A stretch of DNA of 64,000 nt from Aureispira sp. CCB-QB1. Its GTDB lineage: Bacteria; Bacteroidota; Bacteroidia; Chitinophagales; Saprospiraceae. This document shows, in pieces, positions 18,583-27,607 of the stretch; positions within the stretch are counted from its first letter, which is position 1, and each line of letters begins with the position of its first letter. A model generated the notes under the pieces. It ran no database searches and was not told where the DNA came from. It saw nothing but the letters and a program-made list of their open reading frames with translations. The stretch is taken from contig NZ_JHBV01000032.1 in assembly GCF_000724545.1 (NCBI RefSeq), forward strand, positions 62,001 to 126,000, given 5' to 3'. The position numbers and the translations under genes were made by a program.

Positions 18583-18613
18583 CAAAGATACAACATTCTA
18601 CTACTCTATGCAA
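18583..18613 (-). promoter_or_regulatory. Promoter of mnmG
   Basis: On the minus strand, TTG (18613-18611), then 20 nt, then TATCTTTG (18590-18583) matches the Bacteroidota -33/-7 consensus closely. The transcript would start about 55 nt before the chosen mnmG start and inside the longer alternative frame, which supports the start at 18521. Confidence 0.7.
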
Positions 18614-18815
18614 TTTTTTTAATTATAGGAGTGTATGGTTATATCTTATAGAGCATCAATTATATCTGAATCAGAGAAAATGACAATCCGATGATTTTAG
18701 AGTGGTTTGAAAGCTATTATTTTCGATTGGGAATAGGAATGTTATTTGAGGTAGACGATGTACTTCTCGTAACTTTTGCTGTTATCAATCGTTATTATTA
18801 TTAAAAAAAATAAAG

Positions 18816-20927
18816 ATGCAACTATCTCAAATAAAGTTTACCTTACTCTTACTGATTTGTTTTGTATCCAATAGCCAAGCACAAGAAAACCTACCGTTGT
18901 GGTTTGAAGAATTGGATTTTGAGAAGAATGTCAATCGCTGGTATAAAGTTCAAGAATATGGTGAAAAAACCTACCATAATGCTTTGTATGTAAATGCCCA
19001 AAAAGATTTTCGTCTCGTTGCAGAGTTCGATTCTAAAAATCGAATGATGGATTCCAAATGGGGGCTGTCTTGGGGGCGAAAAGATGCCTATAAATATTAT
19101 CATTTTGAAATCAACAATCAAAAAGAATTTAGAATAGGGTATCAGCTACACGGAAAATTCAATGTTATAGAGCCTTGGGTTCGAAAAAGTAAGCTTATTG
19201 CAACTGATTATAATACCCTTGAAGTTCGAAAGCAAGGGGGAAATTTACTCTTTTTTATCAATAATAAAGTTGTGTATAAGGTGCCTTATCGACCTTTTGA
19301 GCAAACGGGGGTTGCCTTAAAAAGTACGTCAAGAGAAATTATTTTTAAGCGTTTGGCTATTTACCAAGATATGGGCGAGATCAATTTGGTAAAAGGAGGG
19401 GATGCTGTAGAGGGAACTCAACCACAGAACTTGGGGCGAGAGGTGAATAGTGAGTATGTTGATAAATCGCCAACGATAAGCCCAGATGGTAAAACTTTGT
19501 ATTTTGTCCGAGAAGATGCTAAAGATGGTTTTGGAGCGCAAGATATTTACTTTAGCACTCGTTCAGAAGATGGAGTATGGTCAAAAGCAGTGAACATTGG
19601 TCGTCCATTGAACAATCAGGGCAATAATTTTGTCAATGCTGTAATGCCAGATAACAACACCTTAATGACCATCAATAGTTATGGACGAACAAGTATGGAT
19701 GAAGTGTTGGCGTTTACATATAGAACAAAAGACGGTTGGTCAATTCCTAAGCGAAAAGCCATTCAGAGACTACAGCATGTTGGTAGATGGGTTTCTTTTG
19801 ATTTGGCAGCGGATGGCAAAACCATTGTCTTTTCGATGAAACGACCAGATACCTATGGAGGAAGGGATTTGTATGTTTCATTTTTGCTACCTGATGGTAA
19901 CTTTTCTACACCCAAAAATTTAGGACCAACACTGAACACTCCTGGAAATGAACACTGTCCTTTTTTAGCAGCGGATGGTAAAACCTTGTATTTTGATACG
20001 GATGGACACCCTGGTTATGGAGGGCGTGATATTTTTATGGCCAAGCGACTGGACGATTCATGGACTAATTGGGAGGTGCCTCAAAATTTAGGTCCAACCA
20101 TCAATACTAAAGGAGCGGATGAAGGGCTTGTTATTCCTGCTTCGGGAGAGTATGCCTATTTTGTTTCAGACAAAAAATCTTATGGAGGGTATGATATTTA
20201 TAGTTTAAAAATGCCAGAAGCTTTACGACCTGAGCCAACGGCACTAATAACGGGATATGTGATCAACTGCTTTGATCAAAAGGGTATTCCTACTAGCATA
20301 AAAGTTTTTAAAGAAGGTGTTTTGGTAGAAGATGCTTATGCTCGAACCAACCCCATTAATGGCGAATTTAAATTGGCTTTAGTTGGCGGTTTTAATTATA
20401 AAATAGTGGCTACATATAATGCTGAGCTAGAAGAGAGCAATCAAGATACCATACAAATTGATTTAACTAACTTAGAAAAATACGAGGAAAGAGAACTAGA
20501 TCCTATTTGCTTTCGACCTAAGAAAAAGCCTGGAGAACCTGTAAAAGTGCCCATTAGGGCACAGCATATTCCTACGTTTAAAAGTGTTTATTTTGATCAT
20601 GACAAGTCTATCTTGACCAATATAGCCAAAGCTGAGTTAGATAAAATGGCAGATACACTCCAATTTTATCCAACTATAGCGGTAGAAGTATTGGGGCATA
20701 CAGATAGCAATGGTTCCAATCGTTACAACTGGACTTTGGCAATACGCCGTGCGTCAACTGTCATGAAGTATTTAGAGAAAAAAGGAATTGCTTCTGATCG
20801 TTTTGCTTTTAAAGGGTTTGGAGAAACACAACCTGTTGAATCCAATGCTACCAATAATGGTCGTGCCTCCAATCGTCGAGTGGAGTTTAGAGTTATCAAA
20901 GAGTTTTCTGAAATGTCCAATCGTTGA
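18816..20927 (+). CDS. Secreted OmpA-family protein with PD40 beta-propeller repeats (PorE-like)
   Basis: Envelope protein of 703 residues with a signal peptide (1-22, cleavage after SQA). Residues about 60-190 form a lectin-like jelly-roll domain (WGLSWGRKDAYKYYHFEI). Residues about 215-465 hold PD40/WD40-like propeller repeats, with repeats such as SPDGKTLYFV, AADGKTIVFS and AADGKTLYFD. A carboxypeptidase-regulatory-like domain follows (about 475-560). The C-terminal OmpA domain (about 590-700: VLGHTDSNGSNRYN, LAIRRASTVMKYL, RASNRRVEFRV) binds peptidoglycan. The propeller-CarbD-OmpA order resembles PorE of the T9SS, but the N-terminal TPRs of PorE are absent and replaced by the jelly roll. 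Lies alone, convergent to a methyltransferase gene. Role as T9SS part or envelope anchor is inference. Confidence 0.85.
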   Translation: MQLSQIKFTLLLLICFVSNSQAQENLPLWFEELDFEKNVNRWYKVQEYGEKTYHNALYVNAQKDFRLVAEFDSKNRMMDSKWGLSWGRKDAYKYYHFEINNQKEFRIGYQLHGKFNVIEPWVRKSKLIATDYNTLEVRKQGGNLLFFINNKVVYKVPYRPFEQTGVALKSTSREIIFKRLAIYQDMGEINLVKGGDAVEGTQPQNLGREVNSEYVDKSPTISPDGKTLYFVREDAKDGFGAQDIYFSTRSEDGVWSKAVNIGRPLNNQGNNFVNAVMPDNNTLMTINSYGRTSMDEVLAFTYRTKDGWSIPKRKAIQRLQHVGRWVSFDLAADGKTIVFSMKRPDTYGGRDLYVSFLLPDGNFSTPKNLGPTLNTPGNEHCPFLAADGKTLYFDTDGHPGYGGRDIFMAKRLDDSWTNWEVPQNLGPTINTKGADEGLVIPASGEYAYFVSDKKSYGGYDIYSLKMPEALRPEPTALITGYVINCFDQKGIPTSIKVFKEGVLVEDAYARTNPINGEFKLALVGGFNYKIVATYNAELEESNQDTIQIDLTNLEKYEERELDPICFRPKKKPGEPVKVPIRAQHIPTFKSVYFDHDKSILTNIAKAELDKMADTLQFYPTIAVEVLGHTDSNGSNRYNWTLAIRRASTVMKYLEKKGIASDRFAFKGFGETQPVESNATNNGRASNRRVEFRVIKEFSEMSNR

Positions 20928-20981
20928 GGTACTGTCCAATCTGCTCTGTTAGGAACAAAAGCATCGTTTTATGTTGAGTTG

Positions 20982-21590
20982 TTAGTGTTTTTGCGCAACA
21001 AGGAATAATTCGGGCAAATTAGATAATTCTCTTTGTTCTTTGATAAAAAAGCCTGATTGTTGGATGGATTGTTGTAATTTTATTTTAGTATAAAAGTTCG
21101 TAGTTGGCATGATTCCTAATTTTAGGAGTACTGTCATAAAGATTCGAGGAAGACTTCTTTTTTCGCCTAAACAGGCTGTGGAGGATATGAATATGCCATT
21201 GGGTTTTAATAAGGTATATATTTTTTTTAGTGTTTTTTTTGTATCTGGAACATAATGTAATACATTAAATGCTAATATTATATCAAAAGAATTGTTTTTA
21301 AATCTTTGGTCGAAAAGATCTGTATATAAGAAACTTATCTTTTGGGGGATATTATTAGATTTATCTTGAGCTATTTTTATCATCTTCTCTGAAGTGTCAA
21401 TCGCTACTATATCTTGTGCGGCTTTTGCCAATTCAATACTTATCAGACCAGAACCGCACCCAAAATCTAGAACTGTGTCTGATTTATTGAGGTATGAAGT
21501 GGTACGATGAATTATTTGCAAGCCTATTTTTCCTATTTTGTCACTAGAATGGCTAGAGACTCTATTCCAGAAATTTTCAGATGAATACAT
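20982..21590 (-). CDS. Class I SAM-dependent methyltransferase
   Basis: Small cytoplasmic methyltransferase. Motif I is VLDFGCGSGLISIELA, the acidic ribose-binding residue is in VAIDTSEKMI, and motif IV/post-I is FDIILAFNVLHYVPD. This is the Methyltransf_11/25 group of small-molecule or lipid methyltransferases. A longer frame starts at 21719, but its first 43 residues resemble no methyltransferase and are Cys/Phe-rich; the ATG at 21590 (MYSSENFWNRVS) gives a normal 202-residue enzyme. It is convergent with the OmpA/PD40 gene. Substrate unknown. Confidence 0.85.
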   Translation of the reverse strand: MYSSENFWNRVSSHSSDKIGKIGLQIIHRTTSYLNKSDTVLDFGCGSGLISIELAKAAQDIVAIDTSEKMIKIAQDKSNNIPQKISFLYTDLFDQRFKNNSFDIILAFNVLHYVPDTKKTLKKIYTLLKPNGIFISSTACLGEKRSLPRIFMTVLLKLGIMPTTNFYTKIKLQQSIQQSGFFIKEQRELSNLPELFLVAQKH

Positions 21591-21722
21591 TTTAACATTT
21601 TTAGGTAAATAAATAAGAATGGAAAAATACCTATTTACAAATGTAAAGTTGACTCTAATGCAGTAGAAAGTACTTGCAGAGCAAGATTTCTTATCTAAAG
21701 TCAATAAATTTTGAGGCAAACA

Positions 21723-21763
21723 TAAAAATAACCAATAATTCTATCAGTAGAATTATTGGTTAT
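21723..21763 (-). terminator. Terminator after the rhomboid gene
   Basis: A perfect 16-bp stem, ATAACCAATAATTCTA (21728-21743) against TAGAATTATTGGTTAT (21748-21763), with a 4-nt loop. On the minus strand it is followed by a short T run. It lies 31 bp past the rhomboid stop. Confidence 0.85.
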
Positions 21764-21794
21764 CATTTGTTAAGGTGTTATTTGGTTTTTTTAT

Positions 21795-22436
21795 CTATAT
21801 GTCTACGTCCTTGTTGGGTAAATTTGTTGTTGTTGAAGGAGGGGTAGGATCTTTTTGTGTTTCTGTAAAAAACATTCCAAAAATACCACCCATGATACCC
21901 CCCATAATATGAGCATATTCAGAAACCATGTTTTCTTGCATACTATGAATGACCTCTTGCCCAATAAAAAATAAAGCGACTAGTATAAATGTTAGTGGAA
22001 TACTCCCTTTTCTTACGTCTGCAAAGGATACTAATACAATAAACATAAATACAATTCCACTTGCCCCTAACAAACCTGTACTAAACAACAAGATTTGCAA
22101 AAAACCAGTTACTAGAGCCGTTAAAATCATCATTAAGAGAATTTTTCGACTACCATATTTTTCCTCCATAATTGGGGCAATTAATAAGAAAATCGACATA
22201 TTTCCCATGATGTGGGCTTGATTAGCATGTCCCATTGTATAGGTTAGCAGTCGGACATAGTTGAGTGGATTTGCCCAATCAAAATTTCCAGGTAACATAA
22301 AAAAGGCAGAAGTGATTCGCCCTACTTCATTAGGACCTGTACCCACCGATGCAATTAAATCAATTAGATAAACACCGATGCAGATGAGAGAGAAGGTGAG
22401 TACGACAGGAGAGTTATATCTTATTTTTAAAGCCAT
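21795..22436 (-). CDS. Rhomboid-family intramembrane serine protease
   Basis: Inner-membrane protease that cuts substrates inside the lipid bilayer. The catalytic serine is S126 in the GxSG motif G124-ASG, and the catalytic histidine is H176 in AHIMGGIMGG. H75 and N79 in GHANQAHIMGNMSIFLL correspond to the oxyanion-stabilising His/Asn of GlpG. About six hydrophobic helices fill 213 residues, with a Pro/Thr-rich cytoplasmic tail. It is transcribed alone and ends in a strong terminator. Substrates unknown. Confidence 0.92.
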   Translation of the reverse strand: MALKIRYNSPVVLTFSLICIGVYLIDLIASVGTGPNEVGRITSAFFMLPGNFDWANPLNYVRLLTYTMGHANQAHIMGNMSIFLLIAPIMEEKYGSRKILLMMILTALVTGFLQILLFSTGLLGASGIVFMFIVLVSFADVRKGSIPLTFILVALFFIGQEVIHSMQENMVSEYAHIMGGIMGGIFGMFFTETQKDPTPPSTTTNLPNKDVDI

Positions 22437-22623
22437 ATTTTGATTGTATTATAAGTTCTTACAGTTCGGTTTTGGAGTGATTGTTTACAAGTTCTTGCAC
22501 TAAGAACTATTTTTGTTTTTTATGATATGGTATCATCTTTAACCCAATTATGGTTAAAACAATTCACAATAAAAGATAGTTTAGCATATTTTAACGAATT
22601 AGCTAAGTAGTGTTGATTTATGC

Positions 22624-24021
22624 TTAATCCTCTACTTCGATATCTACATTTTCCCCAACATCTATATTTTCTTTTGAGGCGGATAAGCTTTGAGTTAATT
22701 TTTGTACCAATTGAAATTCTTTTAAGAAAACAGATGCAATCACTCTAATGATAGTATAAGCTGGAATGGCAACAACCATACCTGTTATACCTCCTAATTT
22801 AGCTCCAACGACCACCACAATAAAAATCTCCAAAGGATGAGCGGACACGCTATTAGAAAAAATATACGGTTGCAATACAAAACCATCTAAAATTTGCATC
22901 GAAGCAAATACCCCCATTACTTTTAAAATCATAGGCAAAGTAACCATATAGAAGGACATATCTAGGTTGGAACTAATGATTACGAGCATTCCAAATAAAG
23001 TTCCTATGATAGGACCTAAGTAGGGAATAACATTAACAATAGCGGCAAAAAAGGCAATTAAGAACGCATTGGGAATGTTGAAGAAAGAGAGCAATACGGT
23101 AACGTAAAGTGTAATAAGTGTTATTTGTAACAAAATGCCACTAAAATAGCGTGTCAACAAGCGCTTTATTTGCGAAAGTGCTGTATCTGCTTCATCTTTT
23201 TGCTGATTGGGAACAATGGCTTTTAAGACACGTCCAAATAATTGTTCGTCCTTCAAGAAGAAAAAGGCAATGAATGTGACAGAGGTCATCAATACCATAA
23301 AATTGCCAAAGAAAGAGAACATGTATAGCAAGGTTCTAGTAATAATTTGAGAGGGGCTAACATACTCAAACATTTTTTTTCTTAACTGTTCAGAAGGGGT
23401 GTCAGAAGGTGTAATAACCACTGTTGTGTCTACAGGAACCATTGGCTCAACATTTAGAGCTATCTTTAAGTGAACGTGTGTTTGGGGGATTGTATCACCA
23501 TTGGCTAGAATTAGAGAGTCAATGTGTACATTGGTATAAGTTTTTATATTGGAAGGGGAGGCAGGCGCTGTTGTGGTTGGAATAGAGTCCACGGGGACTT
23601 CTATTAAGTTGGTAGAATCGGCATAAGTCGATAATTCCCCTCCAGAGAGACCTTTGACAATCAACCAATCATTGAAATGAGCAATAGGTTCTTCTAAACT
23701 TGTGACGATGGCTGTGTAATCTACTTCTGCTAAGTTTTGTCCTTGTTTGACGATTACAGGAACAAAGATATAGAAGAGCAGTCCAAAAATGCCATAAAAA
23801 AGGAATAGGACAATTAAGGCACGAATACTATTCGGGATTTCCCATCCCCTGTACCGAATACGCCCCATTAACTTCATCAAGGGAGAGCCTAGTAAGGAGA
23901 TAACCCAGGCCAATACTACCCAAGTAAAAATATCACTAAAGTAATAAATGATTAAGCAAGCAATCGTTATAGAAAGCAATGCGCCAATATAGCGGGAATA
24001 TTTTCGAATGATTGGTTGCAT
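22624..24021 (-). CDS. AI-2E family transporter (PerM-like permease)
   Basis: Polytopic inner-membrane protein of the AI-2E/PerM family, members of which export signals or act as ion antiporters. The pattern is three N-terminal helices, a large extracytoplasmic region, then C-terminal helices with the family segments YLGPIIGTLFGMLVI and GFVLQPYIFSNSVSAHPLEI. The region of about residues 115-240 is longer than usual and Pro/Thr/Asp-rich (VPVDSIPTTTAPASPSN), a lineage-specific insertion in the external domain. At 465 residues it exceeds the typical 340-380. The C-terminus is acidic. It is followed at a distance by the rhomboid gene on the same strand; a link is not shown. Substrate unknown. Confidence 0.87.
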   Translation of the reverse strand: MQPIIRKYSRYIGALLSITIACLIIYYFSDIFTWVVLAWVISLLGSPLMKLMGRIRYRGWEIPNSIRALIVLFLFYGIFGLLFYIFVPVIVKQGQNLAEVDYTAIVTSLEEPIAHFNDWLIVKGLSGGELSTYADSTNLIEVPVDSIPTTTAPASPSNIKTYTNVHIDSLILANGDTIPQTHVHLKIALNVEPMVPVDTTVVITPSDTPSEQLRKKMFEYVSPSQIITRTLLYMFSFFGNFMVLMTSVTFIAFFFLKDEQLFGRVLKAIVPNQQKDEADTALSQIKRLLTRYFSGILLQITLITLYVTVLLSFFNIPNAFLIAFFAAIVNVIPYLGPIIGTLFGMLVIISSNLDMSFYMVTLPMILKVMGVFASMQILDGFVLQPYIFSNSVSAHPLEIFIVVVVGAKLGGITGMVVAIPAYTIIRVIASVFLKEFQLVQKLTQSLSASKENIDVGENVDIEVED

Positions 24022-24190
24022 ATGGTATTAACGATACAAGATGATGAATAATGAAATGAGTTTGCAGATCAAGTAGAATGCTTAATTCTCTTCTTAAAAG
24101 TAATACTTTGTTTGATGAATCACAACTATGTTGTCGTTAAGTAACATGCTGAACTAAAGAATTCTACAAATGCTTTTGGGAGCGATTATT

Positions 24191-25183
24191 TTAGGTCTGT
24201 ATTAATTGATTCAAAAAATGACTTTCAGCCTGTTTTAAGTCCAAAGAAGGCACTTTTGTTTTAATTTTTTGAATATTTTTTAATTGTTGCTGCACAAATT
24301 TTTGATGACTACTAGAGCTCGGATTAAAAGATTTGTGTTGTATGGCTTTGTGCAACTTATAAATATTTTTCCTTAAAGACGCTTCTTCTGGTGCTAAATA
24401 ACTTTGACCAAATGCTTCCCAAATGTACTCAATGGCCAAAGAACTAGGATGGATTAAGTCATCAGTATAATAACGATAATCTCGCAAGTCATCCATCATA
24501 ATTTCATAGGCAGGAAAATAATGTATAAAACGTGCTTTCTGTACCATTTCTTGTACAGCCAATAACAACGTTGATTTGCTTATTTGGTTTTCGGTAAAAC
24601 CATCTTTTAAATGTCGGATAGGACTGACAGTAAGAATGATATTAAGGTCTGGTGTGTTTTCTTTTAGATATTCTAACAAAGGACCTAAGCTGCTTACAAT
24701 TTCGTCAACAGTTAAGCGTCTTCTTTTAAATCTATTGGCAGGAAACTTATGGCAATTGCTCACCACTTTTTGAGTTTTTCTAAGCTCATAAACCCAAGCT
24801 GTACCCAAAGTTATAAGTAAGGTGTTGCTTCTTTTTAAGCGAGTTCTTGCTTTTATTAATTCGATGTTAATCCGTTCAAGTGTTTCCTCAATTGTGGTTG
24901 ATGAAAATGAGCTGTGATGTTGAAAACTATTCCAAAGACCATTGTGAAAGAACAAATCCTCTTCTTGAAACTCATACTTGTTTAGAAGTAAGCCCAAACT
25001 ATTGCGAATAGAAATGGGGTTGTATAGAGTGCCAAAAGGATTAATAGAAATATTATAGAAAATATTCTGCAACTTTTGAGCTATATTTTGAGCAAAACAA
25101 GAGCCAATGGATAACAAGTAATCTTGATACTGTATCTTAAAAGCAGCAGGTTCTAATTCAATTGTTGTTTTATGTTTTATCAT
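24191..25183 (-). CDS. GSCFA domain protein
   Basis: Cytoplasmic protein of the GSCFA family (PF08885), named after the motif seen here at about residues 27-31 in LLSIGSCFAQNIAQKLQ. Other family features are INPFGTLYNP, the LLITLGTAWVYE strand, the NCHKFPANRF segment and the DLIHPSSLAIEYIWEAF block near the end. The fold is thought to be related to SGNH hydrolases, with the DxxH block (DDLIHPS) as the possible catalytic Asp/His. No substrate is established for the family. It is a single gene with its own leader region of 340 bp shared divergently with a beta-barrel gene. Confidence 0.88.
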   Translation of the reverse strand: MIKHKTTIELEPAAFKIQYQDYLLSIGSCFAQNIAQKLQNIFYNISINPFGTLYNPISIRNSLGLLLNKYEFQEEDLFFHNGLWNSFQHHSSFSSTTIEETLERINIELIKARTRLKRSNTLLITLGTAWVYELRKTQKVVSNCHKFPANRFKRRRLTVDEIVSSLGPLLEYLKENTPDLNIILTVSPIRHLKDGFTENQISKSTLLLAVQEMVQKARFIHYFPAYEIMMDDLRDYRYYTDDLIHPSSLAIEYIWEAFGQSYLAPEEASLRKNIYKLHKAIQHKSFNPSSSSHQKFVQQQLKNIQKIKTKVPSLDLKQAESHFLNQLIQT

Positions 25184-25523
25184 TTTGTATAAAAACTAGC
25201 CATGCCCGAAACGCATCGAATACCAAACAGTAATACGATCAATAATCCACAAAGTATTAGGCGAATAAAATGTTGTTAAAAAAATCGATTGAACTAGCCC
25301 AACCAATTTAAAATTGTTTCTGTTTTATAGAGTTATAAGCGAGTAGCTAGATAAGCAAAAAATGGCAGAACTATTAAATTATAAAAGCCTTTTGTTATCT
25401 TTGTGCGCATTTATTAAGTGTTTTGTTAGATGCTTTTAACATTTTAGAATATTTACAAGATAAGAATTCACACCATAATTTTGGAAAGGGACAAAGATAA
25501 TCCCTATTTATACACATAGAAAA
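25184..25523. other. 340-bp divergent intergenic region
   Basis: No gene seen. It separates the divergent GSCFA and beta-barrel genes and contains one promoter-like box on the plus strand at 25396-25403. Confidence 0.6.
25396..25403 (+). promoter_or_regulatory. Candidate -7 box of the PorT-like gene
   Basis: TATCTTTG matches TAnnTTTG exactly and lies about 120 nt before the start codon. A -33 TTG is not found at the standard spacing. Confidence 0.45.
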
Positions 25524-26492
25524 ATGAACATGAATTTTATTAAGACAATACAGGTGAGTGTATTGGTAATCTGCTTTTTGGCAGGTTATACAACACAAGC
25601 ACAAGACTTATTTAAACCCAAATTTGGTTTGAGGGCAGGAGCAAGTTTTGCAACAATGTTTGGTCCCAAAGAGAATGGAGTAGACGAAACCAATAAATTA
25701 ACTGTTCGAGTTTCGGCAGGAGGGACGGTTAAGTTGCCCTTGCATGAGCGTTTTGGATTGGCTGCCGAAGTAGTTTTTGTGCAGAAGGGAACCTACTATA
25801 GTGCATCCGCCGAAAATTCTTTCTTGAAACTACCTGCTTACGGAACAGAGCAAGCCTTGATTTATGGTTACAATAAAATAGGGAGTAGCTATGAAAAAAG
25901 AACGGATAAAAACTATAAGCGTCGTGTCGGTATGAATATTATCAATGCGTATATAGAAGTTCCTGTCATGTTTTACTTCGAGGCATTAGACGATCGATTG
26001 CAATTTGACGTAGGGGCTGGAATAGGTTTCTTAATTGATTCAAAAGCATTGGGAACAATCAAGTTTGGTGATGCTGATATTTTAAATGCAGATAATCCAG
26101 ACATTTCTCAATTTATAGAAATGGACTTGGATTATAAAATGATCAAGGACGAAATTGGTGCTGTGTATGACAATACAGCAAAGTCTGCCAAAATTGATGG
26201 TACAACACGTTATTATCCTAGAGGACCAAGTGCCTACTACTTTACAGATGTAGAAGACAAAGCTAACGAACATATATTTAAGACAGTTGACTTAACTCTT
26301 CAAGCTGGTGTTTCTTATTACTTCACGCCAGGTCTTCGATTAGGACTAAGATTTAGTTATAGTTTATTAGATATTACGACCAACAAATACGACTACTCTC
26401 TAAAAGATTTGAATAGTGATGGTTCGTATATTCAGAGAAATGATATTGATGGAAATCTAGGGTTTCAACTATTTGTCGGGTTACAATTTTAA
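25524..26492 (+). CDS. Outer-membrane beta-barrel protein (PorT/OMP_b-brl_2-like)
   Basis: Signal peptide (MNMNFIKTIQVSVLVICF..., cleavage after TQA near residue 26), then alternating strands typical of the small Bacteroidota barrels. It begins with FKPKFGLRAGASFATMFG and closes with LGLRFSYSLLDITTNKY and the terminal strand NLGFQLFVGLQF, ending in phenylalanine as outer-membrane proteins do. The family includes PorT/SprT, a T9SS component, but many paralogues have no such role. A long loop at about residues 170-250 is acidic (DADILNADNPDISQF). The start may be the third codon (ATG at 25530). It ends in a clear terminator. Confidence 0.78.
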   Translation: MNMNFIKTIQVSVLVICFLAGYTTQAQDLFKPKFGLRAGASFATMFGPKENGVDETNKLTVRVSAGGTVKLPLHERFGLAAEVVFVQKGTYYSASAENSFLKLPAYGTEQALIYGYNKIGSSYEKRTDKNYKRRVGMNIINAYIEVPVMFYFEALDDRLQFDVGAGIGFLIDSKALGTIKFGDADILNADNPDISQFIEMDLDYKMIKDEIGAVYDNTAKSAKIDGTTRYYPRGPSAYYFTDVEDKANEHIFKTVDLTLQAGVSYYFTPGLRLGLRFSYSLLDITTNKYDYSLKDLNSDGSYIQRNDIDGNLGFQLFVGLQF

Positions 26493-26517
26493 ATTGTATT
26501 TCTATTCCCATTTTTGC

Positions 26518-26548
26518 AAAGCCAATGAGAAACGCTCTCATTGGCTTT
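26518..26548 (+). terminator. Terminator of the beta-barrel gene
   Basis: A perfect 13-bp stem AAAGCCAATGAGA (26518-26530) with TCTCATTGGCTTT (26536-26548), 5-nt loop, followed by a T/G-rich stretch. It lies 25 bp past the stop codon. Confidence 0.85.
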
Positions 26549-26810
26549 GTTGTTTGGTGATGTTCTTAGAGATAGGTGTGTTCAATTGATTATTAGATGT
26601 TGTTGGTGGATTTTTAGTTTTAGTTGATTGATATATAGTTGGTTATGAGGTTGTTGGAAACTATAGGTGAAAAGGTACAGGAATAACCCAAACTTAAAAA
26701 ATGTAAAAATAAGGAGAAATTATATATTTAAAGGCTAATAAACCAAGGAGAAAAATGAATTTTGCCATCTTTTTTTGAACAAAAAACTCAAAACTTTGTT
26801 TATGTTAATG

Positions 26811-26818
26811 TACTTTTG
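26811..26818 (+). promoter_or_regulatory. Candidate -7 box that fixes the start of the coiled-coil/HhH gene
   Basis: TACTTTTG fits TAnnTTTG. It lies downstream of the alternative TTG start at 26762 and about 45 nt upstream of the ATG at 26864, so transcription from here favours the ATG. Confidence 0.45.
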
Positions 26819-26863
26819 CGAGACCAAAATCAATTAATTATTAAAGAAAAACAGAAACAATCA

Positions 26864-27532
26864 ATGTTGAAAAAATTAAAAAAGACACTAAGCAAGGAAA
26901 TTAAGAGTCGTTATGAAAAGATGGAGAGTCGCTATTTGGGACTTGAAAATCGAATTTATACTACTATCGAAGATCGATTAACGCTTTTAGAATCTAAATT
27001 TGATGAGTTGAGTGTTTTGATCAAAGAAGAGGTTCGCAATCGCAAAGAACGTAACGAAGACAAAATCGAAGAAATTGAAGCTGATTTGGAAGAAGAAGGA
27101 GTAGCATTTTCAGAAACTGTTGAGGAAGTTAAAGAGATCATTGATGAAACTATTAAAGATACTAAAGAGAAGGTCAAGGGGGCTAAGAAAACGGTTGATG
27201 TAAAAGTGAAAGAGGCAAAGGAAATGGTTAGCAGCAAGCTGAAGAAGGGAAAGAAAGTAAAAGAAAAAGTGGAAAAGAAAGTTGACAAAAAAGTCAAAAA
27301 AGCAGCAGGAAAGGTAAAAGAAGTTGCAGAACAATTGGAGAATGATGACTTAACAGTGTTAAAAGGTCTTGGAGAAAAAATGGCCGAAAAACTAAAAGCT
27401 GAAGGCATTACAACATTCCAGCAGTTGGCAGATTTGAAGCAAGTTGATATTGTCAACTTAGATAAAAAAATCAAAAGCTTTGCCGCTCGTTGTGTTCGTT
27501 ATGAATGGAGAAAACAAGCTAGTGAACAATAA
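26864..27532 (+). CDS. Lys/Glu-rich coiled-coil protein with C-terminal helix-hairpin-helix domain
   Basis: A 222-residue, highly charged protein. Residues about 1-60 and 85-160 are long helices full of Lys and Glu (KEKVKGAKKTVDVKVKEAKE, KKVKEKVEKKVDKKVKKAAG), predicted to form coiled coil. The last 60 residues form a helix-hairpin-helix pair with LTVLKGLGEKMAEKLKAEGI and TTFQQLADL, as found in DNA-binding or ribosomal-protein-associated modules. The longer frame from a TTG at 26762 adds 34 residues of no character and lies before the likely promoter, so the ATG at 26864 is chosen. The combination suggests a nucleoid- or nucleic-acid-associated protein. This is inference from composition and HhH only. 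Confidence 0.75.
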   Translation: MLKKLKKTLSKEIKSRYEKMESRYLGLENRIYTTIEDRLTLLESKFDELSVLIKEEVRNRKERNEDKIEEIEADLEEEGVAFSETVEEVKEIIDETIKDTKEKVKGAKKTVDVKVKEAKEMVSSKLKKGKKVKEKVEKKVDKKVKKAAGKVKEVAEQLENDDLTVLKGLGEKMAEKLKAEGITTFQQLADLKQVDIVNLDKKIKSFAARCVRYEWRKQASEQ

Positions 27533-27570
27533 GTATAGCAATTAATCAAAAGATTAGGCAAATTATTGAG

Positions 27571-27606
27571 AATCACTCTGGAATTTTATTCTAGAGTGAT
27601 TTTTTG
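27571..27606 (+). terminator. Terminator between the HhH gene and the CHAT gene
   Basis: AATCACTCTGGAAT (27571-27584) pairs with ATTCTAGAGTGATT (27588-27601) through one G-U, with a 3-nt loop and a T run at 27600-27605. It ends one base before the stop codon of the convergent CHAT gene and may serve both strands. Confidence 0.87.
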
Positions 27607-27607
27607 T

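Noticed and set aside
26755-26778. Seven-codon leader frame with an AAGGAG-like upstream sequence before the HhH gene
   Set aside because: It lies upstream of the likely promoter at 26811, and Shine-Dalgarno sites are not commonly used in Bacteroidota.
26956-27474. Long minus-strand frame opposite the coiled-coil gene
   Set aside because: It is a Ser/Phe-rich shadow of the Lys/Glu-rich plus-strand gene.
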